The position numbers and the translations under genes are program-made. Positions 11,234 to 22,262 of a stretch of DNA of 64,000 nt are shown here, piece after piece; positions within the stretch are counted from its first letter, which is position 1; every line of letters starts with the position of its first letter. The stretch is from contig JAIVFJ010000003.1 of the NCBI GenBank assembly GCA_025765615.1, forward strand, positions 660,523 to 724,522, read 5' to 3'. Under the pieces are notes generated by a model. The model was not told the DNA's origin. It saw nothing but the letters and a program-made list of their open reading frames with translations, and did no database searches. Origin of the DNA: Zopfochytrium polystomum (lineage: Eukaryota; Chytridiomycota; Chytridiomycetes; Chytridiales; Chytridiaceae).

Positions 11234-11635
11234 ATCAACGTGGGAAGTGTGCCGACAGAGCGACTGACACGCAGAGGGGGTGGTAGAGGGCGAATCCGGG
11301 GAGGGAGTAGTGGGGCGGCGGCGACCGGGGCGGTGATGGATATCTCTCTCTCTCACTCTCTCTCTCTGTTTTGTGTTAGGAGGGGGCTTCGGCGGGCCGT
11401 TCGGGCCGTGTCGGCGTTATTATTTTATCTCCTGATCGCGATCCTCTATTTTTTTCTCTTTTGTTTTGGTTGGTTGGCTGGTTGGTTGGTTTGTTTGTCT
11501 CTTCTTGTTCACATTCTTCTTCCACGTCAACCCTGGCTTATCGATCGATTATTCGATTCCATCGAATCAATCTCCGAAACGCCGACGACGACGAGACGGT
11601 CCGCATATGAGGCTAGGCTGTTCGGCGACAAACGT

Positions 11636-11671
<36 letters not shown>

Positions 11672-12029
11672 AAAGGGCCTCGCAACCTGTGAAGCTGGTG
11701 AGAGAAACTCAACCTACCCATGCCATTGGATTGGATTGGATGGATGACATGGTGGAGGCTTGCGATGCCCACTGCTTTGGGTTTGGACGGAGGCAGGCTG
11801 CCACGCACTAGTTTTGGCCCCCCAACCATACCGCAGTGCCAGTACGCATCGCACCACGGCGGGGGTAGTGGTTCTCGGGAATGTACCAGAGACCTGGCTG
11901 CTGTAGAGTGGAGTGGGAGTTGCCCACACACACGCGCTCTGCCATATGTGCAGACAACATGGAAGCCAACGTGGGGCAATCCCTCCGCCTCCAAACTCGC
12001 TTTAGAGCCAGAACAGCGTTCCGCTGGAG
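11234..12029. repeat. Intergenic region with CTG trinucleotide repeat (11638-11671)
   Basis: Upstream region of the HAD gene. It includes a CT microsatellite (11343-11370), GGTT repeats near 11468-11490 and an uninterrupted CTG repeat of 11 units at 11638-11671. Read on the minus strand the CTG repeat would encode poly-Gln, but the surrounding open frame has no other coding signature. Confidence 0.5.
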
Positions 12030-12330
12030 GCTGCCGTGTCGATGCGGTTGCGCTGGTTTCATGGTAAAAGAGGGCAGAGGGGGGCAGGCGGTTCGTGATG
12101 TGAATTATTTCGCTCTTGGGGGAGGGGGGGGGAAGGTGTTAGTCTTGTGGTGAAATGAAAGGATCGGCGAGGGCGTCATACGCGGGTGACGAGTAATGAG
12201 AGGGACTGGTTGGCGACTCACACAGCTGACGACAGAGTACGGTGAGTGCTACACCATCCAAGAGGTTAGGTTAAGAACTCTCTGTGACGAAGACCGGCGG
12301 ATGCGCGTGCGCTGGCTGAAACGTTCCTGT
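12030..12330 (+). repeat. Dispersed repeat, copy A
   Basis: This stretch resembles 53925-54280 in the same orientation. Shared landmarks, in order, are a TTGCGCTGGTTT block, GAGGGGGGCAGGC, a GTGATGTGAA block, GTGAAATGAAAG, GCGAGxGCGTCA, TACACCATCC, and GAAGACC followed by GGATGCGCGT. The copies are clearly diverged with small indels. No coding capacity or transposon ends recognised; it may be a decayed MITE/SINE or remnant of an older duplication. Confidence 0.55.
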
Positions 12331-12908
12331 CCCATTTTCCACTGGCGTCGAGTGAAAACGAAAGATGAGGGTGCCGAGTGAGTAAGCGCCGAACCGACCT
12401 GCGTACTTAGCGCCTCTCTTCAAGTGCTTCTGCGGGGAGGTTCGCGCGCTAGCTCGTTGCCAAGTTATACTCACCGCATGCCGTCCTTTCGTACCGGAGT
12501 CGTGGGGTTGGGCTGATTGGTAACTGAGACACACGACAGTGGATGCAACGCGACAAAAAGTGGTCAAGCTCCCACTTCAGACTCACCACTGCCCTGGTCA
12601 GGCAGGGCAAAGAACACAAATGCCGCTTTTATTAAAGTACTCTTCTCACTGCCTCGGTCGCAATCTCTCTCTCTGTCGCTATCTTTCTGTCTCTGTCGCA
12701 GAATGTATTGATGGCGAAGAGAGACCGAGGCAGTGGACGCCAGAGCTGGGCAGCAAGGAAGCGCTGACACTGGCATAGTGTGGAGAAGATTGCCTGAACC
12801 AGCCGCCGCAACAAATCCTGCACCTACCTTTCTTGGCCTGCGTTGAGGGTGTACTCTAAAAAAAGAACACGACACAAACATACATACATTTGCGCCTCAC
12901 ACTGCGAG
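12331..12908. other. Intergenic, 5' region of the HNH gene
   Basis: Contains a CT/GT-rich tract around 12665-12700 shortly before the coding start at 12909. No other coding region supported. Confidence 0.4.
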
Positions 12909-14581
12909 ATGGACACCAACATGGAGATTGATGGACAGGACGATCACACCAACCACGACTACCGCGTCCACCACGACGACCTCGATGCCGAGAACCTCGG
13001 TGACGACGACGGCGACGACGACGACGATTACGACGACGACGACGATGAGGGTGACGACGAGGGCGACGACGATGAACTGGACGACGACGAAGATGAGGAC
13101 GACGAACAGGACGACGACGAAAACGAAGACGGCGAAGGTGCCCCGGGTGACCCTTCTACTCGACTTCTTCCCACCAACACTGTTCCCGCCACCGTTACCA
13201 ACGGTGTTGTCGCTTCCGGGAGCCCAAGGCCAAGTGCGAGGTCAAGCTCGGGCAGCGCGCCGCACCCCATCCGACGTCCGGGCTCCCTCTCCTCCTTGAA
13301 ATCAGCTCCCTCGCCTGCGAGTTCTGCCTCGGTCTCGTCGTTGCCATCAAACATCGACACGGCCGCTCTAGAGGCTGAGCTAACTCGACTCCGCACCCTG
13401 ATCGCCAAAAACCTTTGTGGGCACCCACCGGTCGAGACAGCTCGTAGTATGTGCGCGGACGCTGAAAAATCGGTGGATTTGCAGTTTGAGCTGGTCCATT
13501 TGCAGATTAAGCTGGTCGACGAGGCGATAGAGAAGAAGGCAAGCATGCTCAAGTTGTACGTTCGATCGAGGTCCGCCTCTGTCGCCCAAGGCGGGCGCCG
13601 GGAGGACGGGCTGCTCCAGAGCAAGAGGGATCTCCAATCAGCAGAAGCGAAGCTCCAATCAGCAGAAGCGAAGCTCCAATCTGCGCAAGAGATCCTCCAA
13701 TCTGCGAAAAAGAACCTCCAATCTGCGCAAGAGAACTTGCGAAACGCCCGGATGAACGTGGACGTTGTCTTTCAAACAGAATCAGCGAAACTGGAAAAGC
13801 AGATCAAAAGTTTGGAGAAACGCCTTGGTAAGGAAACCTTGGTTTGGTCATTCCAGTTAGTTTTCCACTGACGCACCCTGGGTTGAAAGGTATGGCGTCC
13901 ACAACAAGCTCAGGGAGCACGGGCAGAGATACCAATCAGCAAAAAAAGCTGAAAAGTGCCCTTATACAACGCGACAAGCAATGCGTCGTCTTGAAACATC
14001 ACTCAGACATGTGCCAGGCCGCGCAAATTGTGCCTGTTGCAGACTGTAAGGCAGGCAGGATCAGCGTAGACGCTTGCTACGATGTGACCAACGGCATTCT
14101 TTTGAGCTCCTCTTTGGTCGACTGGTTTGATCACCACACCTTCTCCATCGAAGAATCCAACGACCTCAACAGTGGAAGAATCTTTCACATCCGAGTCGCT
14201 CCGCTTTTTGCTGATGAACTGTGCACTGTGAGCGTCAAGGATGGAATGCAAATCACCTTTGGTGGGCCATCAGACAAGTGGCCATTGCGCAAACACCTGT
14301 TGAACCACTTCCAAAAGTTCCAGTTGGCGCATCAACCCTGTGGCACTGTCGACCCTCCCAGACCACCTCGCCATCAAGACAGCAATAGCACTGTGGGCCA
14401 TGATGGGGACTTGGAGGACGCACTGGATCCTCTGCTTCGCGAACTTCCGTTGAAGCAGGCCGTGACGGATCAACCAAAGGACAACATGATGGCTGGGGCT
14501 TCAACCTCTGCAATGTGGATCGATTTGTGGGTGACTGACGTTGTTGAGCAGATGTTGGCTGCAGGGGTACAAATTGTTTGA
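12909..14581 (+). CDS. Acidic coiled-coil protein with HNH_2-type nuclease domain
   Basis: Two exons, 12909-13827 and 13890-14581, separated by a 62-bp GT-AG intron, encode 536 residues. Order: a Glu/Asp-rich tract (residues ~35-80), Ser/Pro-rich linker, and a coiled coil containing six 7-residue units of type LQSAxxx (~240-281). The C-terminal region then resembles fungal HNH_2 domains: RDKQCVVL, AAQIVP, TNGILLSSSLVDWFDHHTF. In that family the AxIxP block normally carries a histidine (AAHI); here the codon is CAA (Gln), so catalysis is doubtful. Such HNH_2 proteins are often multicopy and poorly characterised in fungi; some behave like selfish or effector genes. The function here is inference. 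An upstream Met at 12843 is in frame. Confidence 0.7.
13627..13755 (+). repeat. 21-bp coding minisatellite (heptad coiled coil)
   Basis: Six consecutive 21-bp units beginning CTCCAATC[A/T]GC encode LQSAEAK-type heptads within the HNH_2 protein. The first two units are identical, and the later ones are diverged at the e-g positions. Expansion by whole 21-bp units preserves both frame and coiled-coil register. Confidence 0.85.
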
Positions 14582-14796
14582 AGGTGAAGGAGGTGGTTGG
14601 GTTGCTGCGTGGAACCTTGATTCTTTTTTACTGCAAACTCTTGGGTAAAAGGCACATAAGTAAATCGTAAGTAAGTACATATTGATCGTTAATGAAGGCA
14701 GAGTATGTCTGGCATTTGTTACAGATTAGAACCTCTGCGTGTGAATGAAGAATTTATTGCGCTGACTGAACAGCGCTCCCAAAATTAAAAAAAAGG

Positions 14797-14875
14797 GAAC
14801 GGTTACATCCAGACTCCCCCCCTCTAAGTGACGGAAAGACTCCCCTTGAACCACAACCTTTTGTTTTCCGCTTTT
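14797..14875 (+). repeat. MULE terminal inverted repeat, left
   Basis: Inverted copy of 16913-16993, nearly identical over the outer ~58 bp with two substitutions and one C-run indel, then more diverged. Starts with GGGAACGG. Confidence 0.85.
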
Positions 14876-14921
14876 ATATTTTTTTCAATTCTTCTGCATT
14901 TCTCTTTTTTCAATACTTTTT

Positions 14922-16843
14922 TTATTGTTTTTGTATGTATTCGACCGAAGACACCACCGTTGGCCCCACTCTGACCGTCGGGCACGTTCGCCGGTCATGA
15001 CCGGCAAAGTGGCACAGACCACATTTTTGCTGACGCGCAGGCACCTCCACGAGCTCAAAGCTGCTGGGAATGCGAGTCGTTGCTTTTGCTGCCAGCCGCT
15101 TTTGCTTTCTGGACTTTGGCCTGCCTCGCACTGCTGCAGGCTCTGGGTTCAAAATACTTTGCTGCACCAGTCCGTCAACAATTGCTTGGAATTGCTCAAG
15201 GAGGCGCTGCTTTGTCGACACTGGCATATCAGCGGCAACTGCCAAAACAGCCGCAAGCTGTTTGTCAAGAGACGACAGAGGCATGTACGCAGGTTGAATG
15301 ACCTTATTGAAAATGTGCCAATGTGGGTGAACATCTTCTGTGGTGATTGCCCTCCTGCTGTGCATGGCTGCGGAAATTTCGTGGACGCATGGAAGACCAA
15401 ATGATGCTCGAAAGCGACTGCTGCACTCAGTAACTCCTTCTTCTAACCAATGTATCTGCGATAGAATTAAGTCCAGAGCGTAGTGGGATATTCTTGTGAG
15501 GCCAGGTCCAAGGAAACGATGAAAGAAACGCAAAGGTTGCTTCATTAAATTCTCAGCCCTCAGGTCTAGCTCTCGTTCGTACTGGTGAGACAAATAGCGT
15601 TCAATGCATAGAAATGCGCCAAGGAGGTCGTTGTTGGACTGTTCAAGATATTTTTTGACCACTGAGTGATTTCCTTCGACACGAGATGTAGCAGTATTCC
15701 CAAGATGCAGCTTCAAGTCAGTCCATGCATCGATGAAGCGCTCCTTTTGCTCCAACCACTTTTCAACATAGCTGACTGCTGCTGGCCAGTCTTCCAAGTA
15801 ATTGCTCCGCAAGCGAGACATGGCCACTGATAACTCCTCTGAAGATTTGGAATAGTTCACTGCAGTCCATTCCTTCAAGAAGGTCTCGAACTTTTCCCCT
15901 GCACCAGCGCCGGTGAACATAGGCTTTACGTTTGCAACAACATTCTTATTGATGTGCCATCGACAAAGAAAATTGCTCGCAATTCGCGATCCGTGAGCAC
16001 GACACCAGGAACTCGTCCATCAAGCAAATTCGAAAGCTGCTGAAGCGCCCACGTATAGTCCTCCACCTCCTCCCGACACAGAAAAGCAAATGCGACGTTT
16101 AGGGTCTGGCCATTTTCCGAAACCGTGACGATATTAAGCAGTGGAAGCTGAAATTTGTTGGTTTTGTAAGTACAATCCATCAGAAGAACTGAAGGTCGAG
16201 CGCAAAAGTTCTCAATAGAGCGAGCAGATGCAAAGACGAGGTGTTGGACACGATTTGTGCAGGGATCCAGCTGAAACGAGTTGTGGTAGCCAGTCGCCTG
16301 GAGTCGTTGTAGAAGCGCCTCCATCGAAGTCTGCCCCCCAAGCTCCTCCATTCGCAGTTTTTGCCGCATATTCGCGACGTCTTTTGACCTGAGGAGGATG
16401 CCTGGGAATCTAGATCGAAGTGAGTTAAGAATGAGCCGGTTTCCAATCGCGTCTGATCGGAAATGTGATAAAGCCTCCAGTGATAACCTTCTTGCAGCTG
16501 GAAGCGATTGTAGGCCTTCGATTGAGCAGGAATGTGAGCCGTTCGTTACAACAATCTTCCAAAGCCCGCAATCCAGCCCTGATCCAATGAGCCTACCATT
16601 CAGCTTGAATGGACAGTCAACCAAACGAGTACTGGAGTTTGGGCGACAGTTGATGTCTTTGCCTGGTCAATAGTCACGTTTTCGATAGCTTCCACCTTGC
16701 ATGCAATTGATCTGCACCCTATTGGCACTGCTGCTCGTGATCTTCACATGGTAACCACTCTCGTTTGCATGGCGTGTTGTGTACTCGACCAGCTCCTGTC
16801 TAGTTTCAAAGACGATATTGTCCAGAGGGGCTGTCCAGATCAT
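14922..16843 (-). pseudogene. MULE transposase, inactivated
   Basis: The minus strand shows, in order, an N-terminal FAR1/FLYWCH-like DNA-binding region (RQELVEYTTRHANESGYHV, then VDCPFKL) and the transposase core with DCTYKTN and the VVLTDRELRAI block. A CRWHINKN motif, a conserved C-terminal helical region, an RGRPK stretch and a zinc knuckle (CGLCHFAGHDRRTC) follow. The frame is broken at two places. An in-frame TGA near 16660 sits just before the segment leading to VDCPFKL. A frameshift near 15950-15965 falls between TDREL and CRWHINKN, where family members also have about a dozen more residues, so a deletion is likely. The protein is thus non-functional as read. The family cuts and pastes DNA via a DDE catalytic triad. 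Confidence 0.85.
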
Positions 16844-16912
16844 CTGTCCCTTGTCTTCCAGTAAAAGGAACTATCTCTCATTCAGATTGTATGTAAAAGC
16901 GACAATGAACGA

Positions 16913-16993
16913 AAAAGCGGAAAAGGAAAGAAAGTTGGTTCAAGGGGAGTCTTTCTGTCACTTAGAGGGGGGAGTCTGGATGTAGCCGTTCCC
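16913..16993 (-). repeat. MULE terminal inverted repeat, right
   Basis: Inverted partner of 14797-14875. Its outer end is 3 bases from the apparent left end of the Ty3 LTR at 16997. Confidence 0.85.
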
Positions 16994-16996
16994 TTC

Positions 16997-17298
16997 GAAC
17001 ATGGCAGGACAGGGCAAGGCAGACAAGGAACTGAGAGGAGTGATGATTGTATTGGAAACAATAATTCACTTGAGTGATGGGACAGGTCCTCCATCCCCCT
17101 TTTATACCTTTTGAGAGTCTTCCTTGTCAAGACTCAAAGAAAGTTCCAGAAAGAGCAATTAGTAATACAATGATACCAATGATACCAATGACAACAAGAC
17201 AAGTCAGGAAAGCAAAGAATGTTCCAGAAGGTTCCAGAAGGTTCCATGAAGGAATGTTCTAGAAGGTTCCAGAGGTTTCCAGAGGGTGATTCATAACA
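16997..17298 (-). repeat. Ty3 LTR, 3' copy (left)
   Basis: Starts TGTTATGAATCACC on the minus strand. The opposite end is placed where similarity to the other LTR ends (around GAACA), uncertain by about 5 bp. Contains repeated AGAAGGTTCC motifs. Confidence 0.88.
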
Positions 17299-17304
17299 TC
17301 ATCT

Positions 17305-20151
17305 CCCCCTTTTAGGCCTCTTCTGCAACTTGGTGGGGTACCTGGTCTTGAACTTGAGCAGAAGGTCTTGGCAGTGAGTGAGGTTTGACTCAGGTTCCCA
17401 GGTGTTGTCAGCACTGAGTAACCTTTCCACTTGACAAGGAACTTGAGTGCCCTTCCAAACCACTTGGCATCCAAGATTTGTTCAACCTCAAACTCCTCTT
17501 CACCTTCTACCTCAACTGGAGGAGGAGGAGGAACAACTCTGCCTGGAATGGAATTGGCCACAAACTTCTCCAAAAGGCTGACATGGAAAACTGGGTAGAT
17601 CTTCATGGATGCAGGGAGATCCAGCTTGAAGGTGACTGGATTGATTTGCTCCAAGATCTTGAAAGGTCCCAACTTGAGGTTGTCTAGCTTGGGACTTGGT
17701 CTTTTGGTCTGCAAGTTCTTCCTCAGAAGCCAAACTTGCTGACCCACAGCAAGGTCATGGTCCATTCTGTGAGTGTTGGCGAATCTTGAGGCATCTTCTT
17801 GGGCTTGCTTCAGGGTGGAGTCCAGGAAGGTGCTGATGATCTTGAGCTTATGCAAGTGTGAAGCCACAGCAGGAGCTTGGACATTGGATAGGGTCTCTTG
17901 TCCCAGAAGATCTCCTCTTGGATTGAAGCCATAGGTTGCAAAGAAAGGAGATAGCTGGGAGCTTGAGTGGAGAGAATTGTTGAGAGCAAATTCTGCCAGC
18001 GGAAGGAGGGTGGGCCAATCATCCTGTTGATAGCTGACATAGCACCTCAAATACTGCTCCAGAGTCTGGTTTGTTCTTTCTGTTTGTCCATCAGTCTGAG
18101 GGTGATAAGCAGTTGACAGTAGAGACTTGATTCCAAGCTGCTGTGAGTGCTTTCCAAAATTGAGATCTGAACTGAGGTCCTCTGTCACTGATGATTGACT
18201 GAGGCAGCCCATGGAGCCTGAACATGTGCTGCAAAAACAAGTCTGCTGTTCCTTGTGCATCTATATTCTCAGTGCAGGGGATGAAATGGGCCAACTTTGT
18301 CCTTCTGCAGATGACAACAAGGATATAGTCAAATCCATGTGATGGGGTTAGTTTCACAATGAAGTCCATGGATATTGATGACCAAGGGCTGATGGCAATT
18401 GGGAGGGGCTCCAGAAGTCCATAGGGCTTGTGTCTGCTGGATTTGTTTCTTTGACAGGTTTCACAGCTCCTGACATAGTTCTTGATGTACTTCCTCATGC
18501 CTGGCCAGTAGAAGTCTCTGGCAACAAGCTCATATGTCTTGTGCTCTCCTGGGTGTCCAGCTGTTGCTGCATCATGCCTTGTCTTGAGTATCTCAAGTTT
18601 TTCCTCCTCTTGGCTGATTTGAATCTTGTGAGGCTTGGGGTCCTTGGAAATAGCATGGGCCCACACACTGTCAGGAAGCAATGAAAGGTGTGTCTTGGAT
18701 GGTGGGGTGAAACCATCTCCCCCTTCAGGTGCAAGGTCTGTTCTTCTTGACAGGGCATCAGCCACAGTGTTAAGGTGGCCAGGAGAACAGCACAGCTTAA
18801 AGTCATACTCAGAGAGCAGTTCAGCCCACCTGGCATGCCTCTGCTTGAGCAACCTCCTTGCCCTGAAGAAGGTGAGGTTCTTGTGATCAGAATAGACAGA
18901 GATGCCTTTAGAACCAGCCAAGTAGTGTCTCCAGAATTTGAATGCTTCCACAATTGCAAGCAACTCCTTGTCATGGACTGTGTAGTTACACTCAGCACTG
19001 TTCAGCTTCCTGGAGTAATATGCCACTGGATGCAGAGGAGCAGAGGGGTCCTGAGAGCTTGGCTGGGACAGAACAGCACCGAGGGCATAGTCTGAGGCAT
19101 CAGTTTCCAAGGTGAAGGGAAGCAAGGGATCCACATGCTTAAGGAGTGGTGCACTTGTGGTTGCTGTCTTAAGAGCTAGCCAGGCTTGCTCTGCTGCTGG
19201 GGTCCATTCAAACTTGGTGGTCTTCTTGGTGAGATCAGTGAGAGGCTTGGCTATGGCAGAATAGTTGGCAATGAAGGTTCTGTAGAAGTTGCAAAACCCA
19301 AGGAAGCTTTGAACATCCTTGATGGAATTTGGAACCTTCCATTCAAGAATAGTTTGGACCTTGTCTGGTGCCATGGAGATCCCTTTGTCAGACACAATGA
19401 ACCCCAAAAACTCAATGGAGGTCTTGTGGAATTCACACTTCTCCAGCTTTGCATAGAGGTGATGCTGTCTGAGTCTCTCCAAGACAGTCTTGACATGTCC
19501 CATATGGCTTGCAGTGTCGGACGAAAATACCAGGATATCATCCAGGTAGACAATGACAAAAAGGTCCAGAATATCACTGAAGATGTCATTCAACATGCCT
19601 TGGAAAATAGCTGGAGCATTGGTAAGTCCAAAGGGCATGACCAAGTACTCAAAGTGACCGTATTTGCATCTGAAGGCAGTCTTCCATTGATCCTGGGGCT
19701 TAATTCTGACCAAATTGTAGGCACCTCTGAGGTCAATCTTGGAAAATATCCTTGCATGGCTCAGTTTGTCCAGTAATTCAGAGATGAGGGGCAGTGGATA
19801 GCGGTTCTTGACTGTCATCTCATTGAGATCTCTGTAGTCCACGCAGGGTCTCAGCCCCCCATCCTTCTTCTTGACAAAAAAGATGGGAGCTCCAGCTGGT
19901 GACTTGGAAGGTTGGATGAATCCCTTGTTCAGCATTTCTTCAATGTATTCTTGGAGGGCCTTGACTTCTGGTGGAGAGAGGTGGTACAGTGGCTTGAAAG
20001 GTGGGCTGCAAGTTTCATCCTTGAGTGGGATTTCACAGTCATAAGGCCTCTGAGCTGGTAGCAGGTCTGCCTTGGTCTTGGAAAACACATCAGCATAAGG
20101 GAGATATTCTTTTGGTAGCTTGGATGCCAGCAAAAGGTCTGATGGGTCCAA
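17305..20151 (-). pseudogene. pol: Ty3 pol: RT, RNase H, integrase, chromodomain (frameshifted)
   Basis: The main frame 18091-20151 holds reverse transcriptase (FFVKKKDGGLRPCVDYR, catalytic FVIVYLDDILVF), RNase H (TLETDASDYALGAVL, ending in a SDHKNLTFF region), the integrase HHCC finger (GHPGEHKTYEL... CETCQRNK), and the first half of the DDE core. A frameshift near 18130-18145 moves the rest (TAYHPQTDGQTER onward, GPF and chromodomain) into another frame, 17340-18260. A second frameshift within the chromodomain at about 17405-17420 shifts its last helix to yet another frame that ends at the polypurine tract. Integrase and chromodomain target insertion to chromatin in this clade. Confidence 0.88.
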
Positions 20152-20412
20152 GTTCCTGTGCTCTTCAGCAGTGGGGCATGAATTCTTGACTGGGAACTGT
20201 GATTCTTGAATCTTTGACTGAGAGTTCTGTTCTTGGCAAAGACTGTGAGCTGTGGAACTTGAATCTTGAATGTGGACTGTGAACTGTGGTACTTGAATCT
20301 TTGACTGTGGGTCCTGTGAACTAGAGTCTTGGCCATAACTGTGAGCTCTATGAGCTCTACTTGAATCTTGACTGTGAACTGTGAACTGTGGGACTTGAGT
20401 CTTGGCTGGGAT

Positions 20413-21081
20413 TTATGAACTGCAGGGTGACACTGGAGTTGTCTTTGGTGGTTGACCTTCAATACCTGGCTGTGAACCTTGAATCAAGGACTTGCAAACA
20501 TGAGACTTGGGGGCTTGACTTGAGTTTTTGGTGACTGTTCCAATTGGTGGAGGTTGGACTTGACCAGTGACCCAATCAATGGCAGGGTTCTGTGCTTGCA
20601 GCCATGGTAATCCCAGGATGACAGAGAATGTGGGTGAGCCAAGATTCAATACTTCAAGGTTGACCATGGATGGTGGAAAGTCTTGGATGTGGAAGTTTAG
20701 CTTGGTTTCATGGCTGATTTCCTTGAACAGAGCATGATTGGCAAAGTGGACCTTGAGGGGTGTGGATTTCTTGATGTTGGGAATGGCACAAGACTTGGCA
20801 AGGGTGGCATCAATGATGTTGCAGGATGATCCAGAGTCAATAAGGGCCTTGGTTGTGATGGTTGACTTGGGTGAGAGTTGAATCTTGACATCCATGGTGA
20901 GTTGGTGGGGCTTGGAATCTGAGGTGTTTGCGGTGCTGGTGGTGGTGATGAAACAGGGGCTGCTTGGAGGAGGGTCCAGGGAATTGCCCCTCAGTGAGCC
21001 TGGACCTGGGAGTTTGGGTGCTTCTTCCTTGGGCAGTCCTTGACAGCATGTTCCTTGGAGCCACAGTAGAAACACAGTCAA
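20413..21081 (-). pseudogene. pol: Ty3 protease region
   Basis: An open stretch in the frame adjacent to gag. It includes the aspartic protease signature ALIDSGSSCNIID and the later hydrophobic-Gly motif FSVILGLPWL that completes a retropepsin fold. The stretch ends at a stop near 20413. Low-complexity Ser/His/Gln repeats lie between it and the reverse transcriptase frame (20152-20412), with no clean in-frame link, suggesting one or more indels. Confidence 0.75.
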
Positions 21082-21914
21082 TGCTGGGCCCTCCTTGTTT
21101 TCTCCTCTTGGCTCAGAGGACCCTTAGGAAGTGTCTCAACTGCATCCACTTCCATGGGTTCAGGAACTGTAAGAGCTTGAGGGACTGGGGTAGGTCTTGA
21201 TGTAGTTCCAACTTGTCTTTGCTTCAGCCTCTTGGAGTAGAGCCTGTTGTCAATCTTGATGGCAAGGAGAATGTACTCTTCCAAGGTCTCAGGGATGTGC
21301 AGAGACTGGGAGAGCATGTCTTGGATGGACTCATGGAGACCATCATGGTACAGCTCCATCAGAGCTGCATCATTGTATCCAGAGTCTCTGGCTAGTTGCT
21401 TGAATTGGTTGGAGTAGGCCACACAAGATTGCTTTCCTTGCTTGATATGCTTGAGCTTGGATCTTGCTGTCCAAGATGTGTAGGGGTCACCAAAGGTAGC
21501 CTCCAGCCCCTCCCAGAGCTCTTGCAGGGTGGTGGGTGTGCTTGGGAGAGATCTGTACCATGATTGAGCTTGGCCAGACAGGAGGGTGCTTGTGAAAAGA
21601 ACCTTGACTTGCTCACTGGGAAATCTTGAAGGTTGGAGAAGGATGACATTCTCCACAGTGCCCATAAAGTTCCTGAGGTCTTTGGCCAGCCCAGTGAACT
21701 TGTCAGGGCTGGGAACCTTGGGCTCTCTTGCTTGGTTGACTTGGAGCAGGGGAAGAGCTTGATGTTCTTGTTGGTGAAGTTGTTGTTGAAGCTGGTGCTG
21801 CTGGTGAAGGACTTGTTCTTGAAGTTGGTGTGTCTGTCTTGAAAGGGCTTGTAATTGGTCCATCAAGGCTTGGAAGGCAGTTGCATCAGGGAAGGTGTTG
21901 TTTGGGTCAGACAT
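21023..21914 (-). pseudogene. gag: Ty3 gag with zinc knuckle, interrupted by a stop
   Basis: The open part (21078-21914) encodes 278 residues. It starts MSDPNNTFPD, has a Gln/His/Leu-rich coiled-coil leader, then a retrotransposon capsid core (PSPDKFTG, WYRSLPSTPTTLQELWEGLE, KQLARDSGYND). A TGA follows RRAQH. Two codons later, in the same frame, a CCHC knuckle (CFYCGSKEHAVKDC) appears, so the stop cuts the nucleic-acid-binding end off the capsid protein. It may be either a disabling mutation or a readthrough stop. The next frame carries protease. Confidence 0.8.
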
Positions 21915-21960
21915 GATGGCAGAGAGTAGTAGGAGAGGGTGAAGTGAATTATGATGTCAG

Positions 21961-22262
21961 GAACAGGGCAGGACAGGACAAGGCAGACAAGGAACTGAGA
22001 GGAGTGATGATTGTATTGGAAACAATAATTAACTTGAGGGATGGGACAGGTCCCCCATCCCCCTTTTATACCTTTTGAGAGTCTTCCTTGTCAAGACTCA
22101 AAGAAAGTTCCAGAAAGAGCAATTAGTAATACAATGATACCAATGATACCAATGACAACAAGACAAGTCAGGAAAGCAAAGAAGGTTCCAGAAGGTTCCA
22201 CAAGGTTCCATGAAGGAATGTTCTAGAAGGTTCCAGAGGTTTCCAGAGGGTGATTCATAACA
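21961..22262 (-). repeat. Ty3 LTR, 5' copy (right)
   Basis: 302 bp, seven differences from the left LTR. The element's promoter should lie here. The sequence after it toward gag reads CTGACATCATAATTC; no obvious tRNA primer site was recognised, leaving self-priming possible. Confidence 0.88.

Larger units (their letters stand above)
14797..16993 (-). mobile_element. MULE (Mutator-like) DNA transposon with ~80-bp TIRs
   Basis: Terminal inverted repeats lie at 14797-14875 and 16913-16993. Both begin GGGAACGG(T/C)TACATCCAG and share blocks such as CTCTAAGTGAC and AAAGACTCCCCTTGAACC. A single degraded transposase gene lies between them on the minus strand. No 8-11 bp target-site duplication is seen: the left flank is an A run (AAAAAAAA), and the right flank starts TTCGAACAT and is immediately followed by a Ty3 LTR. 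Length 2.2 kb, typical for a compact MULE. Confidence 0.85.
16997..22262 (-). mobile_element. Ty3/gypsy chromovirus LTR retrotransposon
   Basis: 5.3-kb element on the minus strand with 302-bp LTRs, gag, protease, reverse transcriptase, RNase H, integrase and a C-terminal chromodomain. The order RT-RH-IN plus chromodomain defines Ty3 chromoviruses. A purine-rich tract (GGGGGAGATGA) directly precedes the 3' LTR, as expected for plus-strand priming. At least four frame breaks make it non-autonomous. No 5-bp target duplication: flanks are CCTTC on the left and AGTGC on the right. LTR identity is about 97.7% (7 mismatches counted by eye), so insertion is relatively recent. Confidence 0.93.

Noticed and set aside
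11527..11994. Minus-strand frame with poly-Gln from the CTG repeat
   Set aside because: Only the trinucleotide repeat gives it protein-like character; no coding bias or intron signals around it.
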